From Chitinophagaceae bacterium (GTDB taxonomy: Bacteria > Bacteroidota > Bacteroidia > Chitinophagales > Chitinophagaceae), in NCBI GenBank assembly GCA_016702745.1, contig JADJDJ010000001.1, positions 372,001 through 436,000 on the forward strand: a stretch of DNA of 64,000 bases. The letters run 5' to 3'. Below the pieces are notes generated by a model that saw nothing but the letters and a program-made list of their open reading frames with translations, had not been told where the DNA came from and ran no database searches. Of the stretch, positions 46,162 through 55,096 are shown in pieces. The position numbers and the translations under genes are program-made. Each line of letters begins with the position of its first letter. The first letter of the stretch is position 1.

Positions 46162-47559
46162 ATGAAAAAAAAACACATTTTGTTTCTATTCCTGATATTT
46201 TGCAGTATCTCGGTACTGAGGGCACAAAATAAAGATTGTCCCTGTTTTATACTGAAAGAAGAGCATTCTCAATTGTCAATTGAGAAAATTAAAATTGAAA
46301 ACAACAGGGTTGAGGTCCTCTCTGATCCGGCTATCATCAGTCCGGTATTCTCGATGGGACAAGGAATGAATGGAGATATGGTACAAAAGGAAAGGCGAGG
46401 GGGTATGATTATCGCTCAATGCAAAGATAATTTTCTAAAGCTAAAGGTAAAAAATAAAGAAGGTGTTGAAAAAGCTTTGCCGGATATGGATATACAATTG
46501 CTTTCAACTTTGAATATCCGTGTAAATGTAAAATCGGGAAGCGGGACTGAAAAAGCATTTCTGATTGAAAAATATAAAGATGTCAGGCAGGATAACGGAC
46601 CAGTTATTGATATGTTTGGCGGTAAACTGTCTGTAAAGGAAGGCGACTTTATAATTACAACTGAAACAAGAAAGGCATCCGTCAGCACATTCATTTCCGG
46701 CCAGGTTCACTATGAAATTATTGAAAAGTGGATCGTGGTACCAGTTACCAGTGCATTCGGGAAAAAGGGGAGTTTTGTTTTGGACTTGGCCGCAACTTCT
46801 ACGGTTGTAGACAGTCAGTTTGTAGGGAATGCTTTTGAGATTAAGAAAATGGAAATGATAGAGTATTCAGAGGGTAAAGCAATTGGTAAACCTGTTCACA
46901 TGCAAGGCGCAACAGGGAAAACGGAGGAGAATATATTACTTGGAAAAGCAATGATCCCTGAGCTGGAAGTGGATGGATTGGCAATCAAAGAAGTAGAAGC
47001 AAGTGTGTTAAAAGTTTTTCCAGAAAAATTGAGAAAGGCGGGTATTGTTGGGATTCTTGGAACGGATATTTTAGCCCGGGCTGGCCGTTTCAGGATTCAT
47101 GGCCTTCAGCAGGGCAAAGGATTTATCGTTTTCAGCCCCGGGGAATCTGGAGCCCAGGAGTATTCTGATTATGATTTTTCTATGGCCGGGGGTCTTTTAT
47201 TTGCTGATGGGTTTATCGGGAAAGTCCCCGTTAAATTTCTGCTGGACACCGGGGCGGGAGAATCAATCTTAAGTGAATTTCTGGTTAGCGCGAATAATAT
47301 CCCATATAAGCTGTTGGATAGGAATAAAGTCATTACAGGAATAGATGGTAGCCCGATAAAGGCAAAAATGATTAGTGTCAGCGAATTGAAACTTGGCGGA
47401 AAATCATTCCATAATCAGTCTCTGGTACTTGGTAATATCGCTGTGTTAAATGCTTTTGGCCTTGAGTCCAATACGGTAATACTAGGGATGAATTTTTTTA
47501 GACAGTTTTCGGCGATTGAGTTTGATTTCACAAACAAGTATTTCAGGCTTTTTGTATAG
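46162..47559 (+). CDS. Exported double-domain retropepsin-like aspartyl protease
   Basis: A 465-residue protein from the Met at 46162 (signal peptide ending LRAQN). It has two retropepsin-like repeats: the first with FVLDLAATS (Asp208) and GILGTDIL (298-304), the second with FLLDTGAGES (Asp362) and ILGMNFF (440-446). The first active-site triad is D-L-A rather than D-T-G, so the two lobes are not equivalent. Two lobes in one chain would let it act without dimerising. It lies among other exported peptidases. A degenerate non-catalytic role for lobe one is possible. Confidence 0.8.
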   Translation: MKKKHILFLFLIFCSISVLRAQNKDCPCFILKEEHSQLSIEKIKIENNRVEVLSDPAIISPVFSMGQGMNGDMVQKERRGGMIIAQCKDNFLKLKVKNKEGVEKALPDMDIQLLSTLNIRVNVKSGSGTEKAFLIEKYKDVRQDNGPVIDMFGGKLSVKEGDFIITTETRKASVSTFISGQVHYEIIEKWIVVPVTSAFGKKGSFVLDLAATSTVVDSQFVGNAFEIKKMEMIEYSEGKAIGKPVHMQGATGKTEENILLGKAMIPELEVDGLAIKEVEASVLKVFPEKLRKAGIVGILGTDILARAGRFRIHGLQQGKGFIVFSPGESGAQEYSDYDFSMAGGLLFADGFIGKVPVKFLLDTGAGESILSEFLVSANNIPYKLLDRNKVITGIDGSPIKAKMISVSELKLGGKSFHNQSLVLGNIAVLNAFGLESNTVILGMNFFRQFSAIEFDFTNKYFRLFV

Positions 47560-47885
47560 CAGCAACTTTTATTTAACCTGAGAACGTTTCAGTATCCTTT
47601 TTCAATCATTTCCTGCCCGCCACCCCAGGTTAAAACATGTTATCTATCGGACTAAAAATGGAAATAATTCTTTGTGGAAATATGCTGGAATCATTGGCAG
47701 GAGAAATGAAGTGCAGTTGATAGTGATATGCTGCAAGGGATGGGAATTGGGGAGATCCGACTTCTCAATCCAGTAAAATTGCTGTCTAACCTGCTTTCTG
47801 GCCTTTGAAAATGAACGTTCGTGGAATACCTGCATCCCGATATTTCTTCTGTGTTTAGTTTACCGTCTTTAGTAAAATTATCCAT
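47560..47885. other. Intergenic region, no gene seen
   Basis: A 326-base gap. Minus-strand frames here lack coding character. The last 60 bases before the next start are AT-rich and probably hold the promoter (CTTTAGTAAAAT). Confidence 0.4.
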
Positions 47886-48863
47886 ATGAAGAAGGTCTTT
47901 TTTTTAGCCTTAGTTGCATTGTATGTTTTCACCAATCACACATTTGCCCAGTTAAAGTTCGATCTCACAAAAGTCCCAGTACGACCTGAATTATTTGCAG
48001 CCGGTGAGATCAGTACTGGAATGAGTGAAAGGGATTTTGCATTCTCGCCGGATGGGAATGAAATGTACTATACGCTTCAGCTGCCGCAGGCTTTATTTCA
48101 AACACTTGTTTGCAGGAAGAAGAATGAAAAAGGAGTATGGGGAGAGCCTGAGATCGCCTCATTTGCGGGCAGGTACAGTGATCTGGAGCCCGCTTTCTCG
48201 GCAGACGGTAAAATGCTTTACTTTTCTTCCAATCGTCCATTGTCAGGTACTGCTGCAAAAGATTTTGATATCTGGGTTACCGAAAGAAATACAAACGGCG
48301 CGTGGTCAGAACCCAGGAACCTGGGTGCCCCGGTAAATACCGCTGAAGATGAGTTTTACCCTTCGATAGCAAGGAATGGCAATCTTTATTTTACTGCTGC
48401 TTATACAAACGGCCCCGGAAAGGAAGATATTTTCAAGGCTGAATGGAAAAATGGCCTGTATGCCGCTCCGGTCGCCCTGGATACCAATATAAATACAAAA
48501 ACGTACGAGTTTAACGCATATGTTTCTCCAGATGAGGATTTTATTCTTTTTACATCTTATGGCAGAAAAGATGATAAAGGAAGAGGAGATATGTATATAA
48601 GTCTGAAAGGGAAGGATGGTCATTGGAAACCAGCCGTGAATCTGGATTTTCTGAATTCCAGTAAAATAGATTATTGTCCATATGTAAGTCCGGACAAAAA
48701 AGTATTATTCTTTACCAGTGAAAGGGTGAATATTCCTTCTACTTATCCGGGAGCGCCTGTAAAACTCAGGCAATTGAAACGGTTAATGGATTCTCCTCAA
48801 AATGGAAGCGGAGATATTTATTGGGTGCAAATGGATATTGTGTTAAAAGCTGCCGCAAACTAG
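47886..48863 (+). CDS. Exported PD40/TolB-like beta-propeller protein
   Basis: A 325-residue protein with a signal peptide (ending TFAQL) and at least four PD40-type blades: FAFSPDGNEMYYT, PAFSADGKMLYFSSNRP, PSIARNGNLYFTA, YVSPDEDFILFTSYG and YVSPDKKVLFFTSER. The pattern of alternate 'WGEPE'/'WSEPRNLG' and 'DIWV' segments is typical of Bacteroidota surface or periplasmic propellers. Function unknown, probably protein or ligand binding. Confidence 0.82.
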   Translation: MKKVFFLALVALYVFTNHTFAQLKFDLTKVPVRPELFAAGEISTGMSERDFAFSPDGNEMYYTLQLPQALFQTLVCRKKNEKGVWGEPEIASFAGRYSDLEPAFSADGKMLYFSSNRPLSGTAAKDFDIWVTERNTNGAWSEPRNLGAPVNTAEDEFYPSIARNGNLYFTAAYTNGPGKEDIFKAEWKNGLYAAPVALDTNINTKTYEFNAYVSPDEDFILFTSYGRKDDKGRGDMYISLKGKDGHWKPAVNLDFLNSSKIDYCPYVSPDKKVLFFTSERVNIPSTYPGAPVKLRQLKRLMDSPQNGSGDIYWVQMDIVLKAAAN

Positions 48864-49083
48864 TTTATGTTGTATCATACGGCTCAACAGTTTCAGTAAG
48901 TTTCGATCTCAGTAGAAAAGTTCTTTAATATTTAAAGCTGACTTGCCCCGGGTCGGAGGATATTCGACAAAGAAGTTAGATTTTTCCGGAAATAATCTAC
49001 TTGTTTGGATTCGCTGATTGTTTTTTGAAGACATCCGTAACGGTTATTTAAATGCTTTAGCTGAAAATCTGAAAATAAAAAAA

Positions 49084-49476
49084 ATGATATTATTAAAAAA
49101 GATGTTTTTGCTAAGACTGGCAGTCTCGGTAATTCTATTAATGCACAGTGTTCCGGGGATTTTTAACAACGGGATTAATGAATTCGGAAAATTCTATTTG
49201 AGTGAAATTGGGTTTTCTGATCTGGGTGTTCCTGTTGCATGGGCGCTGAAAATATCTCACATAGTATGCGCCTTTTGTATGTTGCTCAATAAATATGTAC
49301 AACAGGCATCCGTCTTAATCATTTTAATACTCATTGCAGGAATAATTATGGTTCATTTTAAAGAAGGTTGGTATGTAGTAGGCAGCGGTCGCAATGGCAT
49401 GGAGTTTAATTTTTTGCTGATTTTTGTGCTTCTGACTATCATGTTTCCAGATGGCATTAAAGCAAACAGTCACTAA
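49084..49476 (+). CDS. DoxX-family membrane protein
   Basis: A 130-residue protein with four hydrophobic helices (about 8-28, 48-70, 72-92, 104-122), LLMHSVPGIF and ISHIVCAFCMLLN segments as in the DoxX/DoxD-like group. The ATG at 49084 is chosen because upstream in-frame residues are not hydrophobic and lack family match. Function uncertain; members occur in redox-related or unknown membrane complexes. Confidence 0.75.
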   Translation: MILLKKMFLLRLAVSVILLMHSVPGIFNNGINEFGKFYLSEIGFSDLGVPVAWALKISHIVCAFCMLLNKYVQQASVLIILILIAGIIMVHFKEGWYVVGSGRNGMEFNFLLIFVLLTIMFPDGIKANSH

Positions 49477-49676
49477 CATTGTCTTATATGTGTAATGACT
49501 TTAGAACACAGTCGCATCGATATTACTCAATTGAGTTACAGTCTCAACTTTGTGAAAATGGACTGGCTTGGACTTTATTTTCAATTTTCAAACTTTAATG
49601 GCTACAGAAATTTGCTGAAGTAGCACCGGATCTCTTAAGATCAGAAAACACCAGAATTGTATATTAAAGAATCAGA

Positions 49677-51197
49677 ATGAATATGTGCCGAATCCCTTTT
49701 GTTTTACTTTTTTTTTTACTGTGGATACTGCAGGGTGCCGCCCAAATTAAGAATCCAGGCTGGGATGACGGGGACCAGCGAATGAAGGCCTTAGTGCCCT
49801 TGAAGGAAATCCTTTCAATTCCCAATGATGCCAGTGTTGGAAAAGATATCCGGAACAATATTGTTTGGCTGAACAGTGCATTTAAAGAAGCAGGGTTTGA
49901 AACCGTACTATTGGATTCGCCTGCTGAGCCGTTTGTTCTGGCTACCAGCGGCAACAATCCGGAATTACCCACTGTTTTGTTTTATATGCATTTTGATGGT
50001 CAGCCTGTTTATAATGCCGACTGGCAACAAACAGGTCCCTATGCTCCTGTCCTTAAAAAGAAAATTAATAATAATTGGGAGCAAATGGAATGGGAGTCTG
50101 TGCGAAAACGATATGATCCTGAATGGAGAGTATTCGCCCGTTCTGCTTCAGATGATAAAGGGCCTATCGCCATGTTTCTGGCGGCAATGGCTATTTTGAA
50201 AAGTGAAAACAGGCAACCAGCTTACAATATAAAAGTTATACTGGACAGTGAGGAGGAAAAAGGCTCACCCAATTTGCCGGATCTTGTCAGTCGTTACCAG
50301 TATCTATTGAAAGCGGACCGGCTTGTTATTCTGGATGGTCCTCGTCATACATCCAATGCGCCTACACTTATTTTTGGTTGCAGGGGAGTTGCACAAGTTG
50401 ATCTGACCGTTTTTGGTCCAAGGGGAGACCTTCACAGCGGACATTTTGGTAACTACGCACCCAATCCAGCCTATGAATTGGCGCTCCTCCTTGCTGCAAT
50501 GAAGGATGAGAACGGTAAGGTGATTGTTCCCGGTTTTTATCAGGGAGTTCAATTGGATAATACCACCTTGGAGCTAATGAAGGCGGTCCCGGATCGAAAA
50601 GATATTATTAATCAGCAGATCGGTATCGCCAGAGAAACGGATACTGCAATGAGCTATCAGGAAGGACTGCAGTATCCTTCTTTGAATATTCTCAATATGA
50701 CGTCCGGGCAACCGGAAGCTGGTACCAGAAATATTGTTCCTTCCAGGGCTGCTGCTTCGCTGGATATCCGTCTCGTTCCCGGTAGTGACCCGATTCATCT
50801 TGAAAATGCATTAAAGAAATTTATCACCAGTAAGGGATATTATTTTATAGACGGAGCATCTCCCACTGAAACGGAGCGCCGTGAACACCCCAGAATGATT
50901 CATTTTCAATTCACCCTTCAACCTCTTGCGTTTGTAACGGAGCCAGACAGCCCTTCGGGCCAATGGCTTTCTGCTGTCATTGAATCGGTACATCAAAAAA
51001 AGCCGGTGATGATAAGGATGGCCGGAGGAACAGTGCCCATTGCACCATTTATCCAGGCCTTGAAAATTCCAGCGGTCATTATACCCACCGTTAATCCTGA
51101 TAACAACCAGCATGCGGCCAATGAGAATGTAAGACTGGGCAATTATTTTGAAGGGATTTCGCTGGTAAGATCGCTTTTATTGTCCAGACCATTTTAG
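49677..51197 (+). CDS. Exported M20-family metallopeptidase
   Basis: A 506-residue protein with a signal peptide (ending QGAAQ). It shows the M20 dizinc site: YMHFDGQPV, the bridging Asp in SASDDKGPI, Glu residues in LDSEEEKGSP, Asp in LDGPRHT and the late His in NQHAANENV. The lid/dimerisation domain spans about residues 240-370 (GDLHSGHFGNYAPNP). Members cleave small peptides or amidated amino acids. The export signal is notable since many family members are cytoplasmic. Confidence 0.9.
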   Translation: MNMCRIPFVLLFFLLWILQGAAQIKNPGWDDGDQRMKALVPLKEILSIPNDASVGKDIRNNIVWLNSAFKEAGFETVLLDSPAEPFVLATSGNNPELPTVLFYMHFDGQPVYNADWQQTGPYAPVLKKKINNNWEQMEWESVRKRYDPEWRVFARSASDDKGPIAMFLAAMAILKSENRQPAYNIKVILDSEEEKGSPNLPDLVSRYQYLLKADRLVILDGPRHTSNAPTLIFGCRGVAQVDLTVFGPRGDLHSGHFGNYAPNPAYELALLLAAMKDENGKVIVPGFYQGVQLDNTTLELMKAVPDRKDIINQQIGIARETDTAMSYQEGLQYPSLNILNMTSGQPEAGTRNIVPSRAAASLDIRLVPGSDPIHLENALKKFITSKGYYFIDGASPTETERREHPRMIHFQFTLQPLAFVTEPDSPSGQWLSAVIESVHQKKPVMIRMAGGTVPIAPFIQALKIPAVIIPTVNPDNNQHAANENVRLGNYFEGISLVRSLLLSRPF

Positions 51198-51325
51198 AAT
51201 GCGAAGTTTTGGAATATAGTGAAAAGTAATATTCTGTTGTCTGTCAGGTGGAAAATGCCACTGGTTGATTTTACGGATTTTATTCAGGATTTAGTTTTCA
51301 TTTTGTACTATCAATTAATCAAATT

Positions 51326-51889
51326 ATGAAAACAAGAACATTTATTCTGATCATGTCCGGACTTATCTTGTCGGTAAGCGGCAAAGCCCAGCGAAATTCA
51401 CTCAGTGCAGGTGTGATGGTGCAGGGATTTTCCAATTTTGATCCCTCACCAACCTATACAGGGGCAACACTTGCATTTGAAAATAAACTCTCAAAGCATT
51501 TTTCTGCTCAATTCATGACGGGGGCCTTTCCGAAAAAAATAGATGACCACGGCGAGAGAACCTATACGCGGCACCTTTGGAGTTTTCAGCCTGAATTCAG
51601 GTATTACCCCTCCAGTGTTTTCAAAGGGTTTTTCCTGGGGGGTAATTTTTCCTACCATCGGTTTAAAACGAGCTATAGTTTTGATCCTTCATTACGAAAA
51701 ATGCCGGATGATGTTTTTGCATTTGGATTTTCCCTGGGTGTTCAGTCTGCCATTTCCCAACGCATTCATTGGTCTCTTTCCGCCGGAGGAAGCCTGATTC
51801 CTAATCCGGGAGCGATCGGAACTGGTGCAAGGTATTTCTTTGCACTGAGTACGGGTTATCTGTTCAGGGAAAAGGAAAAGAAAAAGTAG
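51326..51889 (+). CDS. Small outer-membrane beta-barrel protein
   Basis: A 187-residue protein with a signal peptide (ending GKAQR) and alternating amphipathic strands with aromatic girdles (LWSFQPEFRYYP, GFFLGGNFSYHRF, SLGVQSAISQRIHWSLSAGG, YFFALSTGYLF), typical of 8-stranded DUF3575-like barrels. The C-terminus ends in a basic tail (KEKKK), unusual for a barrel, which may be a short extension. Function unknown. A strong hairpin follows. Confidence 0.75.
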   Translation: MKTRTFILIMSGLILSVSGKAQRNSLSAGVMVQGFSNFDPSPTYTGATLAFENKLSKHFSAQFMTGAFPKKIDDHGERTYTRHLWSFQPEFRYYPSSVFKGFFLGGNFSYHRFKTSYSFDPSLRKMPDDVFAFGFSLGVQSAISQRIHWSLSAGGSLIPNPGAIGTGARYFFALSTGYLFREKEKKK

Positions 51890-52041
51890 AACAGGGATAT
51901 TTTTATATTGATGGGGTATGAATTTCCCCAGTTCAGGAGATATAAAAGCGTTTCTGTTTACCCTTTCGGATTTTAATCAGCCGCTGGTTATTTCTCTATC
52001 TCAGTTCATTGCTTTATAATGTTTATGATTGTTTCATCGGG

Positions 52042-52083
52042 AATAAGGGCCATCCTGAATATTATATCAGGATGGCCCTTATT
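52042..52083. terminator. Strong terminator hairpin
   Basis: A perfect 17-bp inverted repeat (52042-52058 with 52067-52083, left arm AATAAGGGCCATCCTGA) with an 8-base loop, followed by CTGGTTTTGG. It lies 153 bases after the barrel gene in the 361-base gap before the next gene; the arms carry both A- and T-runs so it may act in both directions. Confidence 0.8.
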
Positions 52084-52250
52084 CTGGTTTTGGTAATTTT
52101 TAATTTGCATACCGGGAATAAGTAAATTATATATGCTGTAAACTGCTGTCTGGCAGGCATAAGCTGTTGTTTGGTATCGCAGCTGATTTTGCAAGCAGAG
52201 TTTATTTAGATTTAGTCTGAGATATACCTTATCCTTTATTTTTCTGTGTT

Positions 52251-54113
52251 ATGAGATTTTTTTGCAAGTTCCTATTGATTGGTGTAACGGTTGCCAACTC
52301 AGGAAAAGCACAAATTATTCATACGATCGGCGGAGTCCCAGGCAGCAGAGGTCATGCCGGAAATGGTGGGCCCTTTACAACAGCTCTTTTGGATAAACCT
52401 TTTGCAATTGCAACTGATCCCTTAGGTCAGCTATATATCGGCGATTGGCATAACAGAGTTATCCGGAAAGTGAACGCTACAGGTATCGTCGGCCAGTTTG
52501 CTGGTAACGGCATTGGCGGATATAGCGGGGATGGGGGACAGGCACTCAATGCACAAATAAATACCCCTTTTGATATTTCTATCGATCGCAACGGTAATAT
52601 TTATTTTTCTGATCTTGGTAATGAAGTCATCCGTTGTATTGACCCTTCCGGTATTATCCGGACAGTTGCAGGAAATGGTTTACCAGGCGATGGAATGCCC
52701 TTTACCGGAGACGGTGGTCCGGCCCTGAATGCTTCACTTTACGATGCACAGGCAATAGCAACGGATGAAGAAGGGAATCTTTTTATTGCCGAAACTGCCA
52801 AGCATACAGTTCGAATGGTGGACAGGCAGGGTATTATCCATACAATCTGCGGACAAGGGATTAATGGCGCAGGCTATAGCGGGGATGGTGGACCTGCCAG
52901 GCTGGCCACACTACGAGCACCCGCTGATATAGTCATTGACAGAGAGGGGAACTTATTAATTGCTGATATTGATAATCATGCCATCCGAAAAATTGACCGT
53001 TCCGGAATTATACACACCATTGCCGGTGACGGCATTGCAGGCTACAGCGGTGACGGGGGACTTGCCACAGCCGCCAGACTCCGCAGACCTTTTGGATTGG
53101 CTGTTGATGCCACTGGTAATATTTATATAGCAGAAGAAGAGAATCATGTGATTCGCAAGATTAACCCTGCTGGTATCATTATTACTGTGGCAGGAACCGG
53201 AAGAGAAGGGTACAGTGGTGATGGAGGTCCTGCTATCGCTGCCAAACTCTCCTATCCGCATCGGATAGCTATCGACGAACAGGGACATATCTATATAACA
53301 GATTCCGAAAACCATACCGTTCGAAAAGTAGCATATTGTCAGGCCCTGAGTACCCTGACTATTGAAGGCCCCGCTTCAGGTCTCTGTCCGGGTGACAGAA
53401 TCAGTTTAAACGCCCGGATTACCAATGGTGGATCATCTCCAGTTTTCAGCTGGGTCCTTAATGGCATTCAGACCGGGGAGAATGGCCCCTTTTTTAGCAG
53501 CAGCACATTAAAAAACGGTGATCGTGTCAATTGTTTGGTAACCGGAATCAACTCCTGTCAGGGTACCATTTCATCTCCTGCAGATTTTATTGTTAGCATT
53601 AATGAAGCACCCGGGATTCAGCTGCCCTCTTCTTTGACAGTTCTTCCTGGGGCCGCGGTCCAATTGAAACCAGTTGTTACCGGATCAGTCGTTTCCTTTA
53701 CCTGGACACCGGCTGCAGGATTATCAGACCCGAATATTGTTGATCCGTTTGCGACTCCTGCTCAAACTACTTTGTACCAGTTAAAAGCCAGAAGCAGTAC
53801 AGGCTGTGAAACTACTGCAGAGATCCTTGTTAAATTGTATAGAAAACTTTATTTGCCAACTGCATTCAGTCCAAATGGAGATGGCAGGAATGATATTTTT
53901 AAAATACCACCCGGTAGTAGTTTTGAACTGGAGCGATTTTCCATCTTTGACAGATGGGGTAAAATAGTTTTTAGCAGCACTGATCCTGCTAAAGGATGGG
54001 ATGGAACGTATCAGGGGGTGCCTGCCAATCCCGGTGTATTTATTGTGCTTGTCAAGGGAAAAGATCTTGATCAGCAACTGGAAATTTCAGGCACGGTTAC
54101 CCTGATCCGATAA
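52251..54113 (+). CDS. Secreted NHL-repeat propeller protein with T9SS type B sorting domain
   Basis: A 620-residue protein. A signal peptide (ending GKAQI) is followed by six NHL-type blades in residues 25-365. Each reads like AIDxxGNIYIADxxNHxIRKI plus an inserted loop GYSGDGGPA that recurs five times with small changes. Then come an immunoglobulin-like region (about 370-525) and a gliding-motility-type C-terminal domain with LPTAFSPNGDGRNDIF and IFDRWGKIVF (type B). It is probably a surface-attached binding protein; the ligand is unknown. Confidence 0.88.
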   Translation: MRFFCKFLLIGVTVANSGKAQIIHTIGGVPGSRGHAGNGGPFTTALLDKPFAIATDPLGQLYIGDWHNRVIRKVNATGIVGQFAGNGIGGYSGDGGQALNAQINTPFDISIDRNGNIYFSDLGNEVIRCIDPSGIIRTVAGNGLPGDGMPFTGDGGPALNASLYDAQAIATDEEGNLFIAETAKHTVRMVDRQGIIHTICGQGINGAGYSGDGGPARLATLRAPADIVIDREGNLLIADIDNHAIRKIDRSGIIHTIAGDGIAGYSGDGGLATAARLRRPFGLAVDATGNIYIAEEENHVIRKINPAGIIITVAGTGREGYSGDGGPAIAAKLSYPHRIAIDEQGHIYITDSENHTVRKVAYCQALSTLTIEGPASGLCPGDRISLNARITNGGSSPVFSWVLNGIQTGENGPFFSSSTLKNGDRVNCLVTGINSCQGTISSPADFIVSINEAPGIQLPSSLTVLPGAAVQLKPVVTGSVVSFTWTPAAGLSDPNIVDPFATPAQTTLYQLKARSSTGCETTAEILVKLYRKLYLPTAFSPNGDGRNDIFKIPPGSSFELERFSIFDRWGKIVFSSTDPAKGWDGTYQGVPANPGVFIVLVKGKDLDQQLEISGTVTLIR

Positions 54114-54123
54114 TTAAATACTA

Positions 54124-54642
54124 TTATTTTACTACTATTTTATAGGCAATTCCTGCTCCACCATAAAGGAAAGTTTTTTCCAGGTAGATATTAGTTTGAG
54201 TAAAGGCTGTATAGCACTTCAGATGAAAGGAGAATCTGTTCAGGTTATAACCGGATTCAGCCCCGGCAAAAATGGCAAATTGGGAAGGTAAAGCAAATTC
54301 AGGAGTATAAAATCTGCCGCCATAAGTCCCAATACCCAATTGAGGTTCCAGATATAATTTTTTCAAATTTTGGCGGTAGCCCAGCAATAAAGGAAAAGTT
54401 TTTTTTGCCGGATTTAATCCGTCATTGGACTTTAACTGGAATAAATTAAAGCTCAGGCCAGCCGTAATGAAATTGTCTTCCCCCAGGGCTTTTAAATACT
54501 TTATCCCCAGTCCAATCCCTTTTTTACTGTCCTTCGCCAGATAGCCCGTTCCATCGAGATGCCATTCATTGCTTTTCTTTTGGCCCATTAGCATAAACGG
54601 TACAATAAACAAACCTGCTGTCAGTAATATTTTCATATACAC
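54124..54642 (-). CDS. Outer-membrane beta-barrel protein, unknown
   Basis: A 172-residue protein with a signal peptide (ending LMGQK) and repeated amphipathic strands (GIGLGIKYLKALG, ITAGLSFNLFQL, LEPQLGIGTYGG, NLNRFSFHLKCYTAF, LYGGAGIAYKIVVK). The final strand fits a BAM recognition end. It converges on the NHL protein gene with only 10 bases between stop codons. Function unknown. Confidence 0.75.
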   Translation of the reverse strand: MYMKILLTAGLFIVPFMLMGQKKSNEWHLDGTGYLAKDSKKGIGLGIKYLKALGEDNFITAGLSFNLFQLKSNDGLNPAKKTFPLLLGYRQNLKKLYLEPQLGIGTYGGRFYTPEFALPSQFAIFAGAESGYNLNRFSFHLKCYTAFTQTNIYLEKTFLYGGAGIAYKIVVK

Positions 54643-54957
54643 CGTAATTTGAATGGAAAAATAGTATAGATATTCAGAATTTATTCATCAATTGGCAGAT
54701 ATCCTGCAGACAACCTGTTGCTGCTGACAGACTGCAGTTTTTTTTGTTTCCTATTTGGGAATGCCGGTATGATAAGACGACATATTGCTGTTGATGTCAT
54801 TATTTCTGTAGTCTGTATGAACCTGACTGCCCGTCGTTGATTCGTTCAACTGTCAAATGATTAATTCAATTATTTTGTTCCCGAAATCATTTCTTAATCG
54901 GCGCTATACAGCTTTTTCTCAAGTCCTGGTTTTGGTAAATGATTAGTCGCTTAACGG
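54643..54957. other. Intergenic region, no gene seen
   Basis: Upstream region of the minus-strand barrel gene and downstream region of the minus-strand kinase at 55097. AT-rich, no coding signal. Confidence 0.4.
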
Positions 54958-54984
54958 AAAAGCCCGGTGATAAACCGGGCTTTT
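54958..54984. terminator. Rho-independent terminator after the orphan LytS kinase
   Basis: An 11-bp perfect inverted repeat (54958-54968 with 54974-54984, left arm AAAAGCCCGGT) with a 5-base loop. Read on the minus strand it lies about 113 bases after the kinase stop and its right arm runs into TTTTCC. Confidence 0.75.
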
Positions 54985-55096
54985 ATTTGTTGTGCTGACT
55001 CTTTGTGTAATGCTTAGTCGGTGTTGCAGTGGTTTAGAAACGGCTGCTACTGCTGAAAGATAAAATTCCGCTTCATTATTGGACGGGCCATACTGT

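Noticed and set aside
47644..47885. Two minus-strand frames between the retropepsin-like and PD40 genes
   Set aside because: They overlap each other in different frames, lack motifs, and one covers the start of a confident plus-strand gene.
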